Source of the DNA: JAICJC01 sp963709425
GTDB taxonomy: Bacteria > Actinomycetota > Thermoleophilia > Gaiellales > JAICJC01
Assembly: GCA_963709425.1 (NCBI GenBank)
Contig: CAVPWG010000005.1
Coordinates: 310,001 to 374,000 of the forward strand
DNA length: 64,000 nt
Direction: 5' to 3'
In this document: positions 27,413 to 35,631 of the stretch, piece by piece
Numbering within the stretch: position 1 is the stretch's first letter
Layout: every line of letters begins with the position of its first letter
Made by a program: the position numbers and the translations under genes
The notes under the pieces: model-generated
Told to the model about the DNA's origin: nothing
Seen by the model: only the letters and a program-made list of their open reading frames with translations
Databases searched by the model: none

Positions 27413-28174
27413 ATGTTGCCCGTGGCGACGTTCGACGATCCCGAATTCTTCGGCGAGCACTGGGCCGACATCTACGACGAGGGCCGAGACCTGGATCCGA
27501 CGCCGGCCGTCGACTTTCTGGCCGAGCTCGCGGACGGCGGGCGGGCGCTGGAGCTCGCCACGGGCACGGGCCGTGTCGCCCTGCCGCTGGCGGCCCGCGG
27601 GATCGCCGTCGAGGGTATCGAGGCGTCGGAGGCGATGGCCGCCCGGATGCGCGCGAAGCCCGGCGGCGATGCGATTCCCGTCGCGATCGGCGACATGGCC
27701 GACGTCCAGGTCGAGGGGCCCTTCCGGCTCGTCTACCTGATCTACAACACGCTCTACAACCTGCCCAACGCCGACCGGCAGGCCGACTGCTTCCGAAACG
27801 TCGCGCGGGTGCTCGAGCCGGCCGGGGCGTTCGTGCTCGAATGCTTCGTCCTCGACCCGGCCCAGTACGACCGCGGCCAGCGCGTCGAGGCGCTGAGCGT
27901 GACCGAGAGCTCGGTCGTGCTCCAGGTCTCGCGCCACGACTCGGCGGCACAACGGCTCTACAAGCAGCACCTCGTCTTCGACGCCCGCGGGTTCCGCGGC
28001 TTCCCGGTCGCGCTTCGCTACTGCTGGCCGAGTGAGCTCGACCTGATGGCGCGCCAGGCGGGCCTCGAGCTCGCCGGGCGCTACGCCGATTGGGCGCGAC
28101 GACCGTTCGGCTCGGACAGCGAGAGCCACATCTCGGTGTACCGCCCCGCCGCCCGATCCGACCGCCCGGGCTGA
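27413..28174 (+). CDS. Class I SAM-dependent methyltransferase
   Basis: 253 residues (or 250 from GTG 27422). Motif I ALELATGTGRVALPLA near 44-59, the acidic residue ending motif II in VEGIEASEAM, and VLEPAGAFVLECF as the post-III region define the fold. Target unknown. It starts divergently from the TOPRIM gene. The following antiporter begins 3 bases after its stop, so both are probably one transcript. Confidence 0.88.
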   Translation: MLPVATFDDPEFFGEHWADIYDEGRDLDPTPAVDFLAELADGGRALELATGTGRVALPLAARGIAVEGIEASEAMAARMRAKPGGDAIPVAIGDMADVQVEGPFRLVYLIYNTLYNLPNADRQADCFRNVARVLEPAGAFVLECFVLDPAQYDRGQRVEALSVTESSVVLQVSRHDSAAQRLYKQHLVFDARGFRGFPVALRYCWPSELDLMARQAGLELAGRYADWARRPFGSDSESHISVYRPAARSDRPG

Positions 28175-28177
28175 GAC

Positions 28178-29750
28178 GTGCACTTCGCGGCGGAGCAGGA
28201 CCTCCAGCTCCTCGTGATCCTCGTCGCGCTCGGCGGCCTGCTCGCGCTCGCACCGACCCTGCGGCTGCCGCTCCCGATCCTGCTCGTGCTCGGCGGGGTG
28301 TTTCTGGGGTTCGTCCCCGGTCTCCCTCAAGTCGTCCTCGCGCCTGACGTGGTCCTCGTGGCGCTGCTGCCGCCGCTGCTCTACTCGGGGGCGTTCTTCA
28401 CGTCGCTCCGCGACCTGCGGACGAACCGGCGGCCGATCGCGTTCCTGGCGTTCGGCCTGGTCGCGGCCACGATGGGGGTCGTGGCCGTGGTGGCGCATGA
28501 GTGGATCGGCCTCTCGTGGCCCGTGGCGTTCACGCTCGGGGCGGTGGTCTCGCCGACGGACGCGCTCGCGGCCACCGAGATCGCCGGGCGGCTCGGCGCC
28601 CCTCGCCGGATCGTGTCGCTGATCGAGGGCGAGAGCCTGGTGAACGACGGCACGGCACTCGTCCTCTACCGGGCCGCGGTCGGCGCCGCCATCGGCGGGA
28701 CGTTCTCGCTCCTCGACACGTCGGCCCGGATCGTCGTCGACGTGATCGGCGGGATCGCGATCGGGCTGGCGGTCGGCTGGGTCGTCCGCCAGGTGCGGCG
28801 GCGGCTCGACGACCCGCCCATCGAGGTCGCCATCGCCGTCCTCAGCGGCTACCTCGCCTACCTGCCGGCGGTCGCACTTGGCGTCTCCGGCGTGCTGGCG
28901 GCCGTCACGATCGGCGTCTACATGGGCTGGCACACGCCCGAGCTCACGAACGAGCGGACGCGGCTCACCGGCGACGCCTTCTGGGAGATCCTCGTGTTCC
29001 TGGTGAACGCGCTCCTGTTTGGGCTGATCGGCCTTCAGCTTCGGAGCATCGTCGATGCGCTCTCGGGGATCCCGACCGAGAAGCTGGCCGGCTACGCCCT
29101 GCTCGTCTCGGTAGCCGTGATCCTGACGCGAATCGTGCTTGGTGCCGGTCTTCACGTACCTCCCCCGCTGGGCGTTCCGCTCGATCCGCGAGCACGACCC
29201 CTACCCGCCGTGGCAGTACCCGGCGGTCCTGTCATGGGCGGGGATCCGCGGCGCGGTGTCGCTCGTCGCCGCGCTTGCGCTCCCCATCGACTTCCCCGAC
29301 CGCGACCTGATCGTCTTCCTGACCTTCGCCGTGATCGTCTCGACGCTCGTCCTTCAGGGCCTCACGCTGCCGGGCCTCATCCGCCTGCTCGGCGTCAGCG
29401 ACGACGGCGGCGCCGAGCGTGAGGAGGCCAAGGCGCGCATCAGGACGGCAGAGGCGGCGCTCGCCCGCCTCGAGGAATTGCTCGAGGAGGGCACCGTGCA
29501 CCCGAAGACCGCCGAGCGCCTGCGGGGCTCGCTGGGGTTTCGGCGCGACCGCTTCCGCGCCCGCTTCGACGACGGCGACGACGGGGCGATCGAGGAGCGC
29601 TCCGCGGCCTACCAGCGCGTGACGCGTGAGCTTCTCGCCGCCGAGCACGCCGCGCTCCTCACGCTGCGGAACGAGGGCGTGATCGACGACAACGTGATGC
29701 AGCGCGTCCAGCGCGACCTCGACCTGGAGGCCGCCCGGCTCGACCAGTAG
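28178..29750 (+). CDS. Na+/H+ antiporter (CPA1/NhaP type), frameshifted
   Basis: About 523 residues after correction, from GTG 28178. It has twelve or so TM segments with the CPA1 signatures LPPLLYSGAFF, GAVVSPTDALAA and EGESLVNDGTALV. After SVAVILTRIV (29130s) one extra base near 29135-29140 breaks the frame. The other frame continues LVPVFTYLPRWAFRSI...SWAGIRGAVSLVAALALP, the expected last third, and then a cytoplasmic coiled tail. It exports Na+ or K+ in exchange for protons. The uncorrected product ends at 29422 with a non-homologous tail. Confidence 0.87.
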
Positions 29751-29808
29751 CCCGACGTCCCGGTCACCGCCACGGCCATGACGGCGCCGCGTACGCTTCG
29801 CCTCAGCG

Positions 29809-29887
29809 ATGCCCGTCGACGTCCAGACCGACATCCGGATCGACCGACCGCGCGACCACGTGTCTGCATATGCCGCTGCGGGCGATC
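29809..29887 (+). pseudogene. SRPBCC-domain gene remnant (N-terminus only)
   Basis: From ATG 29809 the frame reads MPVDVQTDIRIDRPRDHVSA, a typical opening of a polyketide-cyclase/SRPBCC protein. Family resemblance ends after about 25 codons (SAYAAAGDP), and the frame closes at about 29976 without the rest of the domain. It is a truncated gene start, or a coincidental match in a short stretch. The remaining bases up to the amidase (29888-29989) hold nothing else I can identify. Confidence 0.35.
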
Positions 29888-29989
29888 CTCGAGACCGCGT
29901 GATCGGTCTCGGGCGTGTGCCTGCGGTTCGGCTCGACGAGCCCATCGCGGTTCTGCCTGTACACGCCGGTCGGTAATGTCCCCGCGCAG

Positions 29990-31414
29990 ATGGAGCTCGA
30001 ACGGGATGTTCTCCACCTCGGTGCTGTCGACCAGGCCGCCCTGGTGCGGACGGGCCGGGTGTCGGCGCGTGAGCTCGTGCAGGCCTCGCTGGATTCGATC
30101 GACCGCCTGAACCCCAAGCTGAACGCGTTCGTCTCGTGTGCGGCGAGCGGGCGCTCGCCGAGGCGGACGCCGTCCGCGCCGGCGATCCGCGACCATTGTG
30201 CGGCGTGCCCGTCGGCATCAAGGACCTGCTGTCGGCCACTGAGGGCCTCCCGACGACCGAGGGCAGCGCCGCCTTCGGCGACTGGGTCGCCGACCATGAC
30301 AGCGCGCACGTGCGCAGGCTTCGCGAGGCGGGAGCGATCGTCGTCGGCAAGACCAACACGCCCGAGGCCGGCATGCGGCCCGTGACCGAGAACGACCGCT
30401 ACGGCGCCACCCGAAACCCGTGGGATCCCGAGCTCTCGGCCGGTGGGTCATCTGGCGGCAGCGCATCCGCCGTCGCGTCGGGGATGGTGGCGCTCGCCGA
30501 CGCCAGCGACCTCGGCGGCTCGATCCGGATCCCCGCCTCCTGCTGCGGCCTGGTCGGGCTGAAACCAAGCCTGGGCCGCGTCTCCATCGGCCCCGACCTC
30601 GGCGACGTCGCCTCGGGGATGCCCGCCGACTGCGTGCTCACACGGACGGTCATGGACACCGCGGTGGCGCTCGACGCAATTGCCGGCGCCGAGCCCGGGG
30701 AGCGTCACCACGCTCCCGCCCCGCCGACATCGTTCGCCGACGCCGCTCGGTCGACCCCCGGCACGGCTCAGGTTCCGCCTGTGCCTCGAGGCCCCGTTCG
30801 GCATCCCGGTTGACACGGAGCCTGCCGCCGCCGCGGCAGCCGCGGCCGCGACGCTCGAGGCGCTGGGGCACAACGTCGAGGAGGTGGCGCCGGCCTGGGA
30901 CGACGAGACGTTCGCCTCGAGCTGGGCGACGTTCATGACCGGCACGGGGCAGCACCTCGTGCGGGTCATCGAGCGTCTGCATGGGCAGCCGGTCGACCCT
31001 GCGAAGCTCGAGCCGGCGACCCGCGCCTGGCTCGTCGATTCGCCTCCGCTGCCGCTGGTCGACCACCTGGAGGCAGCCGAGCGCCTGTGGGCATTCGGGC
31101 GGCGGATGCAGAGCGGATGGGCCGACGACGAGGTCCTCCTCACGCCGACCCTGACCCGGATCCCTGCGCCGATCGGCGGCATCCGTTCGCAGGCCGGCGT
31201 CACCGACGACGCCAGCAGGTTCAGCGCGCTCGTGCGGATCTGGAACGTCACGGGCCAGCCCGCGATCAGCCTCCCGCTGGCGCAGACCGACGCCGGCGTC
31301 CCGGTCGGGGTGCAGCTGGTCGCCGCGCACGGCCGCGATCACCTGCTCCTGAGCGTCGCGGCACAGCTCGAGGACGCCGTCGGGTGGAAGCCGGCCGGAC
31401 GTCCCGCCGTGTAG
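29990..31414 (+). CDS. Amidase (amidase signature family), two frameshifts
   Basis: Hydrolyses amide bonds with a Ser-cisSer-Lys triad. Three segments in different frames join into one protein of about 475 residues: MELERDVLHLG to VSCAA (29990 to ~30140), ERALAEADAV to ARSTP (~30140 to ~30758) and ARLRFRLCLEAPFG to the end. The catalytic Lys is in GVPVGIKDLL, the cis-Ser in GGSSGGSASA and the nucleophile in ASDLGGSIRIPAS. One base is missing near 30140-30145 and one is extra near 30755-30762. Unless these are sequence errors, the gene is dead. Confidence 0.83.
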
Positions 31415-31424
31415 CAGGGAGCGG

Positions 31425-31760
31425 CTAGGTCTTCGGGGGCAGCGAGCGCGCGAACGCGGTGCCCCGTTCCACCCACGCGGCGAGCTCCTTCTCAGAGCTC
31501 AGGTGCTCCGCCGCGACCCGCAGCCACCCGCGCATCGACCGGCCGCGCATCTCCATGAGCTCCGCGGGCGTCGTCGCCACCAGGGCGTCGGACTCCTCCG
31601 GGTCCACGCGGACGAGGATGCCGCCCTGGCCGCTGGCCGCGACAGCCATGTTGCCGCCGATCAGGAATGCGAGCCCGCCGAACATCTTCTGTTCGGTCAA
31701 GCCGGGCGGGTCGCCGACGAGGTTGCGGATGCGCCCGGCCAGCGCTTCGTCGTAGGCCAT
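31425..31760 (-). CDS. TfoX/Sxy N-terminal domain protein
   Basis: 111 residues matching the TfoX N-terminal domain: MAYDEALAGRIRNLVG, then KMFGGLAFLIGGNMAVA and a C-terminal MRGWLRVAAEHL. In gammaproteobacteria full-length TfoX/Sxy controls competence. In actinobacteria the single-domain form has no demonstrated role. Convergent with the amidase (10 bases apart) and divergent from the DoxX-like gene. Confidence 0.85.
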   Translation of the reverse strand: MAYDEALAGRIRNLVGDPPGLTEQKMFGGLAFLIGGNMAVAASGQGGILVRVDPEESDALVATTPAELMEMRGRSMRGWLRVAAEHLSSEKELAAWVERGTAFARSLPPKT

Positions 31761-31781
31761 TTGGAGACGGTACTACGCCCG

Positions 31782-31807
31782 GTAAGAACGGGGCCGCACG
31801 GAACGCT
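31782..31807 (+). promoter_or_regulatory. Predicted ECF-sigma promoter GTAAGAA-N14-ACGCT (copy 1)
   Basis: GTAAGAA at 31782-31788 and ACGCT at 31803-31807, about 45 bases upstream of the DoxX-like start. The same two blocks with identical spacing occur twice more at 33526-33584, in front of the sigma operon and of the secreted protein gene. Confidence 0.6.
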
Positions 31808-31853
31808 AACGGCCGTGAAGGCCTCGATCCCCGAGGCCCGGACGAGGAGGATC

Positions 31854-32318
31854 ATGTCCACCATCGGCACCACCGCCGCAGCTCACGCCCGCGCGGATCG
31901 ACTGTCCAGCGTACACGGCCGGCTGCGAACCGACCCGGCCTATCAGGCCTTCCTGCTCCTGCGGATCGGCTTCACCGTCGCCCCGATCGTCTTCGGGCTC
32001 GACAAGTTCACGAACGTCCTGGTCGACTGGGAGAAATACCTGGCGCCGTGGATCAACCGGATCGTGCCGGGGAGCGCAACCGACGCGATGTACCTGGTCG
32101 GCGTCATCGAGATCGTGGCCGGCGTCATCGTCGGGTTGAAGCCGCGGTACGGCGCCTATCTCGTCGCCGCCTGGCTCGCAGGCATCATCGTCAATCTCCT
32201 GACCTACTCCGGCTACTACGACATCGCGCTGCGCGACTTCGGCCTCATGCTGGCGGCCCTCACGCTGGCGCGGCTCGCCTCTGTATACGACCCGCCCGGC
32301 CTCCGGTCTCGGCGCTAG
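31854..32318 (+). CDS. DoxX-like small membrane protein
   Basis: 154 residues, four TM segments (FLLLRIGFTVAPIVFGLDKF; AMYLVGVIEIVAGVIVGL; GAYLVAAWLAGIIVNLL; DFGLMLAALTLARLA), the layout of DoxX/SURF4-like proteins linked to redox or envelope stress. ATG 31854 has a strong site GAGGAGG at 31845-31850. A sequence identical in design to the sigma operon promoter lies upstream, so it is a likely target of the ECF sigma encoded 1 kb away. Confidence 0.82.
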   Translation: MSTIGTTAAAHARADRLSSVHGRLRTDPAYQAFLLLRIGFTVAPIVFGLDKFTNVLVDWEKYLAPWINRIVPGSATDAMYLVGVIEIVAGVIVGLKPRYGAYLVAAWLAGIIVNLLTYSGYYDIALRDFGLMLAALTLARLASVYDPPGLRSRR

Positions 32319-32335
32319 CCCGAGCCCTCTCCCAT

Positions 32336-32368
32336 GAGCGGGGGTGTCGCAGCGCGACGCTCCCGCTC
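32336..32368. terminator. Bidirectional terminator hairpin
   Basis: 15-bp stem (GAGCGGGGGTGTCGC / GCGACGCTCCCGCTC, two G-T pairs) with loop AGC, between the convergent DoxX-like and anti-sigma genes. Its right arm overlaps the anti-sigma stop codon. Confidence 0.65.
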
Positions 32369-32636
32369 ACGCGTCGCCGGATTCGGCGAGGAGCGCCTTC
32401 AGGCTCTCGTACTCCTCGGCGCAGGCGGGACAGCCCGCGAGGTGGGCGCGCATGCCGCGACAGCTCGACGCCTGCCGGCACTCGTCGGGCGAGACGCACG
32501 CCGGGCAGAGCTCGAAGCCCGCCCCCTGCGCGGCCTCGGCCTCGACGTAGCGGTCGAGGTAGTCAAAGCACTCATCGCAGCCGAGCTCGGGCCCGTCCGG
32601 CCCCAGCAGCCGGTCGATGCTCGGTCGGTCGGTCAT
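32367..32636 (-). CDS. Zinc-finger anti-sigma factor (ZAS-like)
   Basis: 89 residues, soluble. The C-terminal HLAGCPAC fits the HxxxCxxC of zinc-binding anti-sigma domains. Before it lie six more Cys (GCDEC, CPACVSPDEC, SSC), more than a classical ZAS protein has, which suggests a second metal site or redox sensing. Its ATG overlaps the sigma stop (ATGA), so it is made in step with the sigma factor it should inhibit. No TM segment, so the signal is presumably cytoplasmic. Confidence 0.75.
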   Translation of the reverse strand: MTDRPSIDRLLGPDGPELGCDECFDYLDRYVEAEAAQGAGFELCPACVSPDECRQASSCRGMRAHLAGCPACAEEYESLKALLAESGDA

Positions 32637-33277
32637 ACGACCTCCATCCTGGCGAGGTGGGCGCGGAGGTTTCGGCGCGCGTCGTGGAGCGTCTTGTAGA
32701 TCGCCCCTCGTGTCGTTCCCAGGCGATCGGCCAGCACGTCGATCGGGACGTCGTTGAGCGCGGCCGCGACGAAGATCTCGCGCTGGTGCGGCGTGAGCGC
32801 GACCCGGATGCCGTCCCGGACCGCCTCGAGCCGCTCCGTGTGCTCGAGGCCGGCCGACGCCGAGGCCGGGCCGGCGAATCGATCCCAAACCTCCGGCTCG
32901 ACCATGATCTCGCGACCCTGCCACGTTCGCCGGCGCGCCTTCACGGATGCTTCCAGGATCGCGAATTTGGCGGCCCAGGTCGTGAACCGGCTCGCGCCAC
33001 GGTAGGTGGAGAGCTTCCGCAGGACGGCCACCAGCGCGTCGTCGGCGGCCTGCACGGCGAGATCGTCGAGCTCGCCCAGCGGGACGCTGCCAAACGCCGC
33101 CCGCCTGCGGCCCAGCTCGAACCGTGCCACCCGGAGCAGATAGGCGTGCAGCCGGGCGACCGCCTCGTCCCGGCGTCCAGGAGGGAGGCCCAGGTCTTGA
33201 ACCCACGATCGGGAGACGGCGTCGAGGGGCAGGTGCGCATCGGTCACGGGTTCGCGGGCGGGCTCCACGCGGCCCAC
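32633..33277 (-). CDS. ECF-type RNA polymerase sigma factor
   Basis: 214 residues. Region 2 includes LDDLAVQAADDALVAVLRKLSTYRGASRFTTWAAKFAI, where YRGASRFTTWA is the -10 recognition helix. Region 4 is LTPHQREIFVAAALNDVPIDVLADRLGTTRGAIYKTLHDARRNL, the helix-turn-helix for the -35. GTG 33277 (with GAGG upstream) is preferred; GTG 33268 or 33247 are alternatives. First gene downstream of a 72-residue ORF and coupled to its anti-sigma. The back-to-back GTAAGAA promoters upstream imply autoregulation. Confidence 0.88.
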   Translation of the reverse strand: MGRVEPAREPVTDAHLPLDAVSRSWVQDLGLPPGRRDEAVARLHAYLLRVARFELGRRRAAFGSVPLGELDDLAVQAADDALVAVLRKLSTYRGASRFTTWAAKFAILEASVKARRRTWQGREIMVEPEVWDRFAGPASASAGLEHTERLEAVRDGIRVALTPHQREIFVAAALNDVPIDVLADRLGTTRGAIYKTLHDARRNLRAHLARMEVV

Positions 33278-33297
33278 CGTAGCCTCGACGCTCGGGG

Positions 33298-33516
33298 TCA
33301 GCAAGGACGCCTCGCGCCGTCGATGGGCGCCAAGATCCGAGCCGCCAGATGAGGCGGGCAGCCGGCCTCGACGAGCGTGATCAGCCGGTGGACGTCGTAG
33401 GCGCAGTCGCACGCCAGAACGACCGCCGTGGCTTCGTCGAAACCCGCCGCCTCGAGGCACCGCTCGCGCCAGCCGGCGACGTCCGCCCGTGTGAGGGTGT
33501 CGATATCGCTGCTCAT
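33298..33516 (-). CDS. Small conserved-looking protein upstream of the ECF sigma
   Basis: 72 residues: DIDTLTRADVAGWRERCLEA, then VVLACDCAYDVHRLITLVEAGCPPHLAARILAPI. Helical, with three Cys, no signal peptide and no family name I can give. It starts about 10 bases after the predicted -10 on the minus strand, so its mRNA is almost leaderless. It is followed 20 bases later by the sigma gene, so it is the first gene of the sigma operon and may help sense the signal. Confidence 0.7.
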   Translation of the reverse strand: MSSDIDTLTRADVAGWRERCLEAAGFDEATAVVLACDCAYDVHRLITLVEAGCPPHLAARILAPIDGARRPC

Positions 33517-33525
33517 ACCGGATCC

Positions 33526-33551
33526 AGCGTCGGCCCAACGCCGATTCTTAC
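33526..33551 (-). promoter_or_regulatory. Predicted ECF-sigma promoter GTAAGAA-N14-ACGCT (copy 2, sigma operon)
   Basis: Minus strand: GTAAGAA at 33551-33545, ACGCT at 33530-33526. It drives the 72-residue gene, sigma and anti-sigma. Its -35 forms the left arm of the inverted repeat TTCTTAC-CCCGGGC-GTAAGAA (33545-33565). Confidence 0.65.
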
Positions 33552-33558
33552 CCCGGGC

Positions 33559-33584
33559 GTAAGAAGCGCTCGCGCCTCGACGCT
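33559..33584 (+). promoter_or_regulatory. Predicted ECF-sigma promoter GTAAGAA-N14-ACGCT (copy 3, secreted protein)
   Basis: Plus strand: GTAAGAA at 33559-33565, ACGCT at 33580-33584, 32 bases before the ATG of the secreted His/Met-rich protein. It shares the inverted repeat with copy 2, so the two promoters fire in opposite directions from one site. Confidence 0.65.
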
Positions 33585-33615
33585 GGTCCAGTCGACCTCA
33601 ACCGAAGGAGCCGAC

Positions 33616-34311
33616 ATGGATGTACGCGACTCTCAACGGCGCAGCCGCATCTCGATCGTGATCGCGGTGCTGGTGTGCGCAGCGATGCTCGCCGTCGCGC
33701 CCTGGCGCTCGGCCGGCGCCCAGGCGGAATCGCACATGCACATGAGCATGAGCGACGGCGGGCGGATCACGGCCCACCAGCTCGCGTTCCGAAACCAGAT
33801 GCGCGTGCTGTGGGAGCAGCACGTCGCCTGGACGCGGCTCGCAATCGTGAGCTTCGCCGACGGATCGCCCGGCCTGACTGCGACCGAGGGACGGCTGCTT
33901 CGGAACCAGGCCGACATCGGAGACGCGATCGTGCCGTTCTACGGCCGCGCGGCCGGCACGGCGCTGACAGGTCTTCTGCGGCAGCACATCCTGATCGCTG
34001 TCGACATCCTGGTCGACGTGAAGGCCGGCCACCAGCGCGCGCTCGCCGCCGACCTGAACCGCTGGGACGCGAACGCCAACCGGATCGCGGCGTTCCTGCA
34101 CCGCGCCAACCCGCACAACTGGCCGCTCCATGCCATGCGCCAGATGATGCATCGCCACCTGGCGCTGACGACCGACGAGGCCGTCGCCGAGCTGAGCGGG
34201 AAGTACACCGCGAGCGTCGCGGCCTACGACCGGGTCGAGCGCGAGATCCTCGGCATGGCCGACATGCTGAGCACCGGGATCATCCACCAGTTCCCGCACC
34301 GCTTCTCGTAG
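33616..34311 (+). CDS. Secreted helical protein with His/Met-rich N-terminus
   Basis: 231 residues. Signal peptide about 1-36 (RISIVIAVLVCAAMLAVAPW...AGA), then HMHMSMSDGG, a possible copper- or metal-binding patch, then long helices (QLAFRNQMRVLWEQHVAWTRLAIVSF; PHNWPLHAMRQMMHRHLAL). No family assigned; the all-helical body and His spacing recall four-helix metal proteins, but that is inference. ATG 33616 has AAGGAG at 33605-33610. Preceded by a predicted ECF promoter, so probably expressed with the sigma operon. Confidence 0.78.
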   Translation: MDVRDSQRRSRISIVIAVLVCAAMLAVAPWRSAGAQAESHMHMSMSDGGRITAHQLAFRNQMRVLWEQHVAWTRLAIVSFADGSPGLTATEGRLLRNQADIGDAIVPFYGRAAGTALTGLLRQHILIAVDILVDVKAGHQRALAADLNRWDANANRIAAFLHRANPHNWPLHAMRQMMHRHLALTTDEAVAELSGKYTASVAAYDRVEREILGMADMLSTGIIHQFPHRFS

Positions 34312-34322
34312 GCAGGAGGGCC

Positions 34323-34355
34323 GAGGGGGCCCGGCCCGTCGGGTCGGGACCCCTC
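34323..34355 (+). terminator. Probable terminator hairpin
   Basis: GAGGGGGCCCGGCCCG pairs with CGGGTCGGGACCCCTC (one mismatch, one G-T), 11 bases after the secreted protein stop. No T-run. Confidence 0.45.
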
Positions 34356-34377
34356 AGTGTGAAACCATGAGCCTCCC

Positions 34378-35631
34378 GTGGGTGGTGTCTTCAAGGATCC
34401 CCGAAAGGCCGAATACCTGAACACGGAAGGGGCCGATCGACCGCTCCGAAGCCCGATCCCGCATGGGACGCTCGTGGCGGCGCGGGCCTACCGCAAGCGG
34501 CGCTTGGTCGAGCAGGTGGTCGCCCACGACTGCGCGGCCATCCTGCTCTTCGACCCGATCAACATCCGCTACGCGCTGGACGTCTCGAACATGCAGGTGT
34601 GGACCGCACACAGCCCGATCCACAGCGCGCTGGTCTTCGCCGACGGCCACGCGATCGACTTCGAGTACGCGGCCGCCGCCCACCTCGCCGAGGGGCTCGA
34701 GACGGTGGAAGAGGTGCGTCCGGCGCTGGCATGGTTCTACATGTACTCGGCCGAGAACCTGGCCGAATGGGTCGAGCGGTGGGCGGTCGAGCTCGTCGCC
34801 ACCTTGCGCGAACGCGCCGCAGGCGGTGAGCTGCGGCTGGCGGTCGACCGGCTCGACCCGCCGGGCACCGACGCGCTCCGCCGGCACGGCGTCACGCTGG
34901 TCGAGGGCCAGGAGCTCGCCGAGCACGCGCGGCTGATCAAGAGCCCGGACGAGATCGCGCTCATGCGGTGGACGATCCGGGTGTGCGAGGCGGGCATGGC
35001 CCGGATGTACGAGCAGTCGGTCGCCGGCATGACCGAGCAGGAGATCTGGGCGGAGCTTCACCACGAGAACATCCGCTCGGGCGGTGAGTGGATCGAGACC
35101 CGGCTCTGCACCGTCGGCGAGCGCACGAACCCGTGGTATCAGGAGTGCTCCGACCACGTCGCGAGGTCGGGCGACATGCTGGCGTTCGACACGGACATGA
35201 TCGGGCCGTACGGCTACTGCGCCGACCTCTCGCGGTCGTGGACGATCGACCACGTGGCGATGACAGGCGAGCAGCGCGCCATCTACGGCGCGGCGCTCGA
35301 GCAGATCGAGCACAACGTCGCGCTGATCGAGCCCGGGATGAGCTTTCGCGAATACATGGAGCGGAGCTGGCCGATCCCCGACCGGTATCTGGCCTGCCGC
35401 TACTCGTGCCTGCTTCACGGCGTCGGCCTGGCCGACGAGTACCCAGGCGTCTACGCCCCCATCGACGCCGCCGACTTCCAGGCAGGGCGGTTCGAGCCCG
35501 GGATGGTGCTGTGCGCCGAGAGCCTGATCGCCGAGGAGGGCGGCCGCGAGGCGGTGAAGCTCGAGACGCAGGTGCTCGTCACCGGGATCGGCGCGGAGCG
35601 GCTCGACTCCTTCCCGTGGGAGGACTACTGA
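34378..35631 (+). CDS. M24 family metallopeptidase (Xaa-Pro peptidase/DddP-like)
   Basis: 417 residues with the creatinase N-domain (residues 40-190) and the pita-bread domain. Metal ligands are all visible: AFDTDMIGPYGYCAD (Asp-Asp spacing), LLHGVGLADEYP (His), CAESLIAEEG and KLETQVLV (two Glu). The segment GGEWIETRL...TNPWYQECSDHV resembles what I recall of DddP, an M24-fold DMSP lyase, as well as Xaa-Pro peptidases, so the substrate is open. GTG 34378 assumed; no strong binding site. Confidence 0.85.
   Translation: MGGVFKDPRKAEYLNTEGADRPLRSPIPHGTLVAARAYRKRRLVEQVVAHDCAAILLFDPINIRYALDVSNMQVWTAHSPIHSALVFADGHAIDFEYAAAAHLAEGLETVEEVRPALAWFYMYSAENLAEWVERWAVELVATLRERAAGGELRLAVDRLDPPGTDALRRHGVTLVEGQELAEHARLIKSPDEIALMRWTIRVCEAGMARMYEQSVAGMTEQEIWAELHHENIRSGGEWIETRLCTVGERTNPWYQECSDHVARSGDMLAFDTDMIGPYGYCADLSRSWTIDHVAMTGEQRAIYGAALEQIEHNVALIEPGMSFREYMERSWPIPDRYLACRYSCLLHGVGLADEYPGVYAPIDAADFQAGRFEPGMVLCAESLIAEEGGREAVKLETQVLVTGIGAERLDSFPWEDY

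Noticed and set aside
26798..29155. Very long minus-strand frame through the methyltransferase and antiporter
   Set aside because: Only its last 185 codons (TOPRIM) are protein-like. The upstream part is antisense to conserved genes and His/Arg/Asp-biased.
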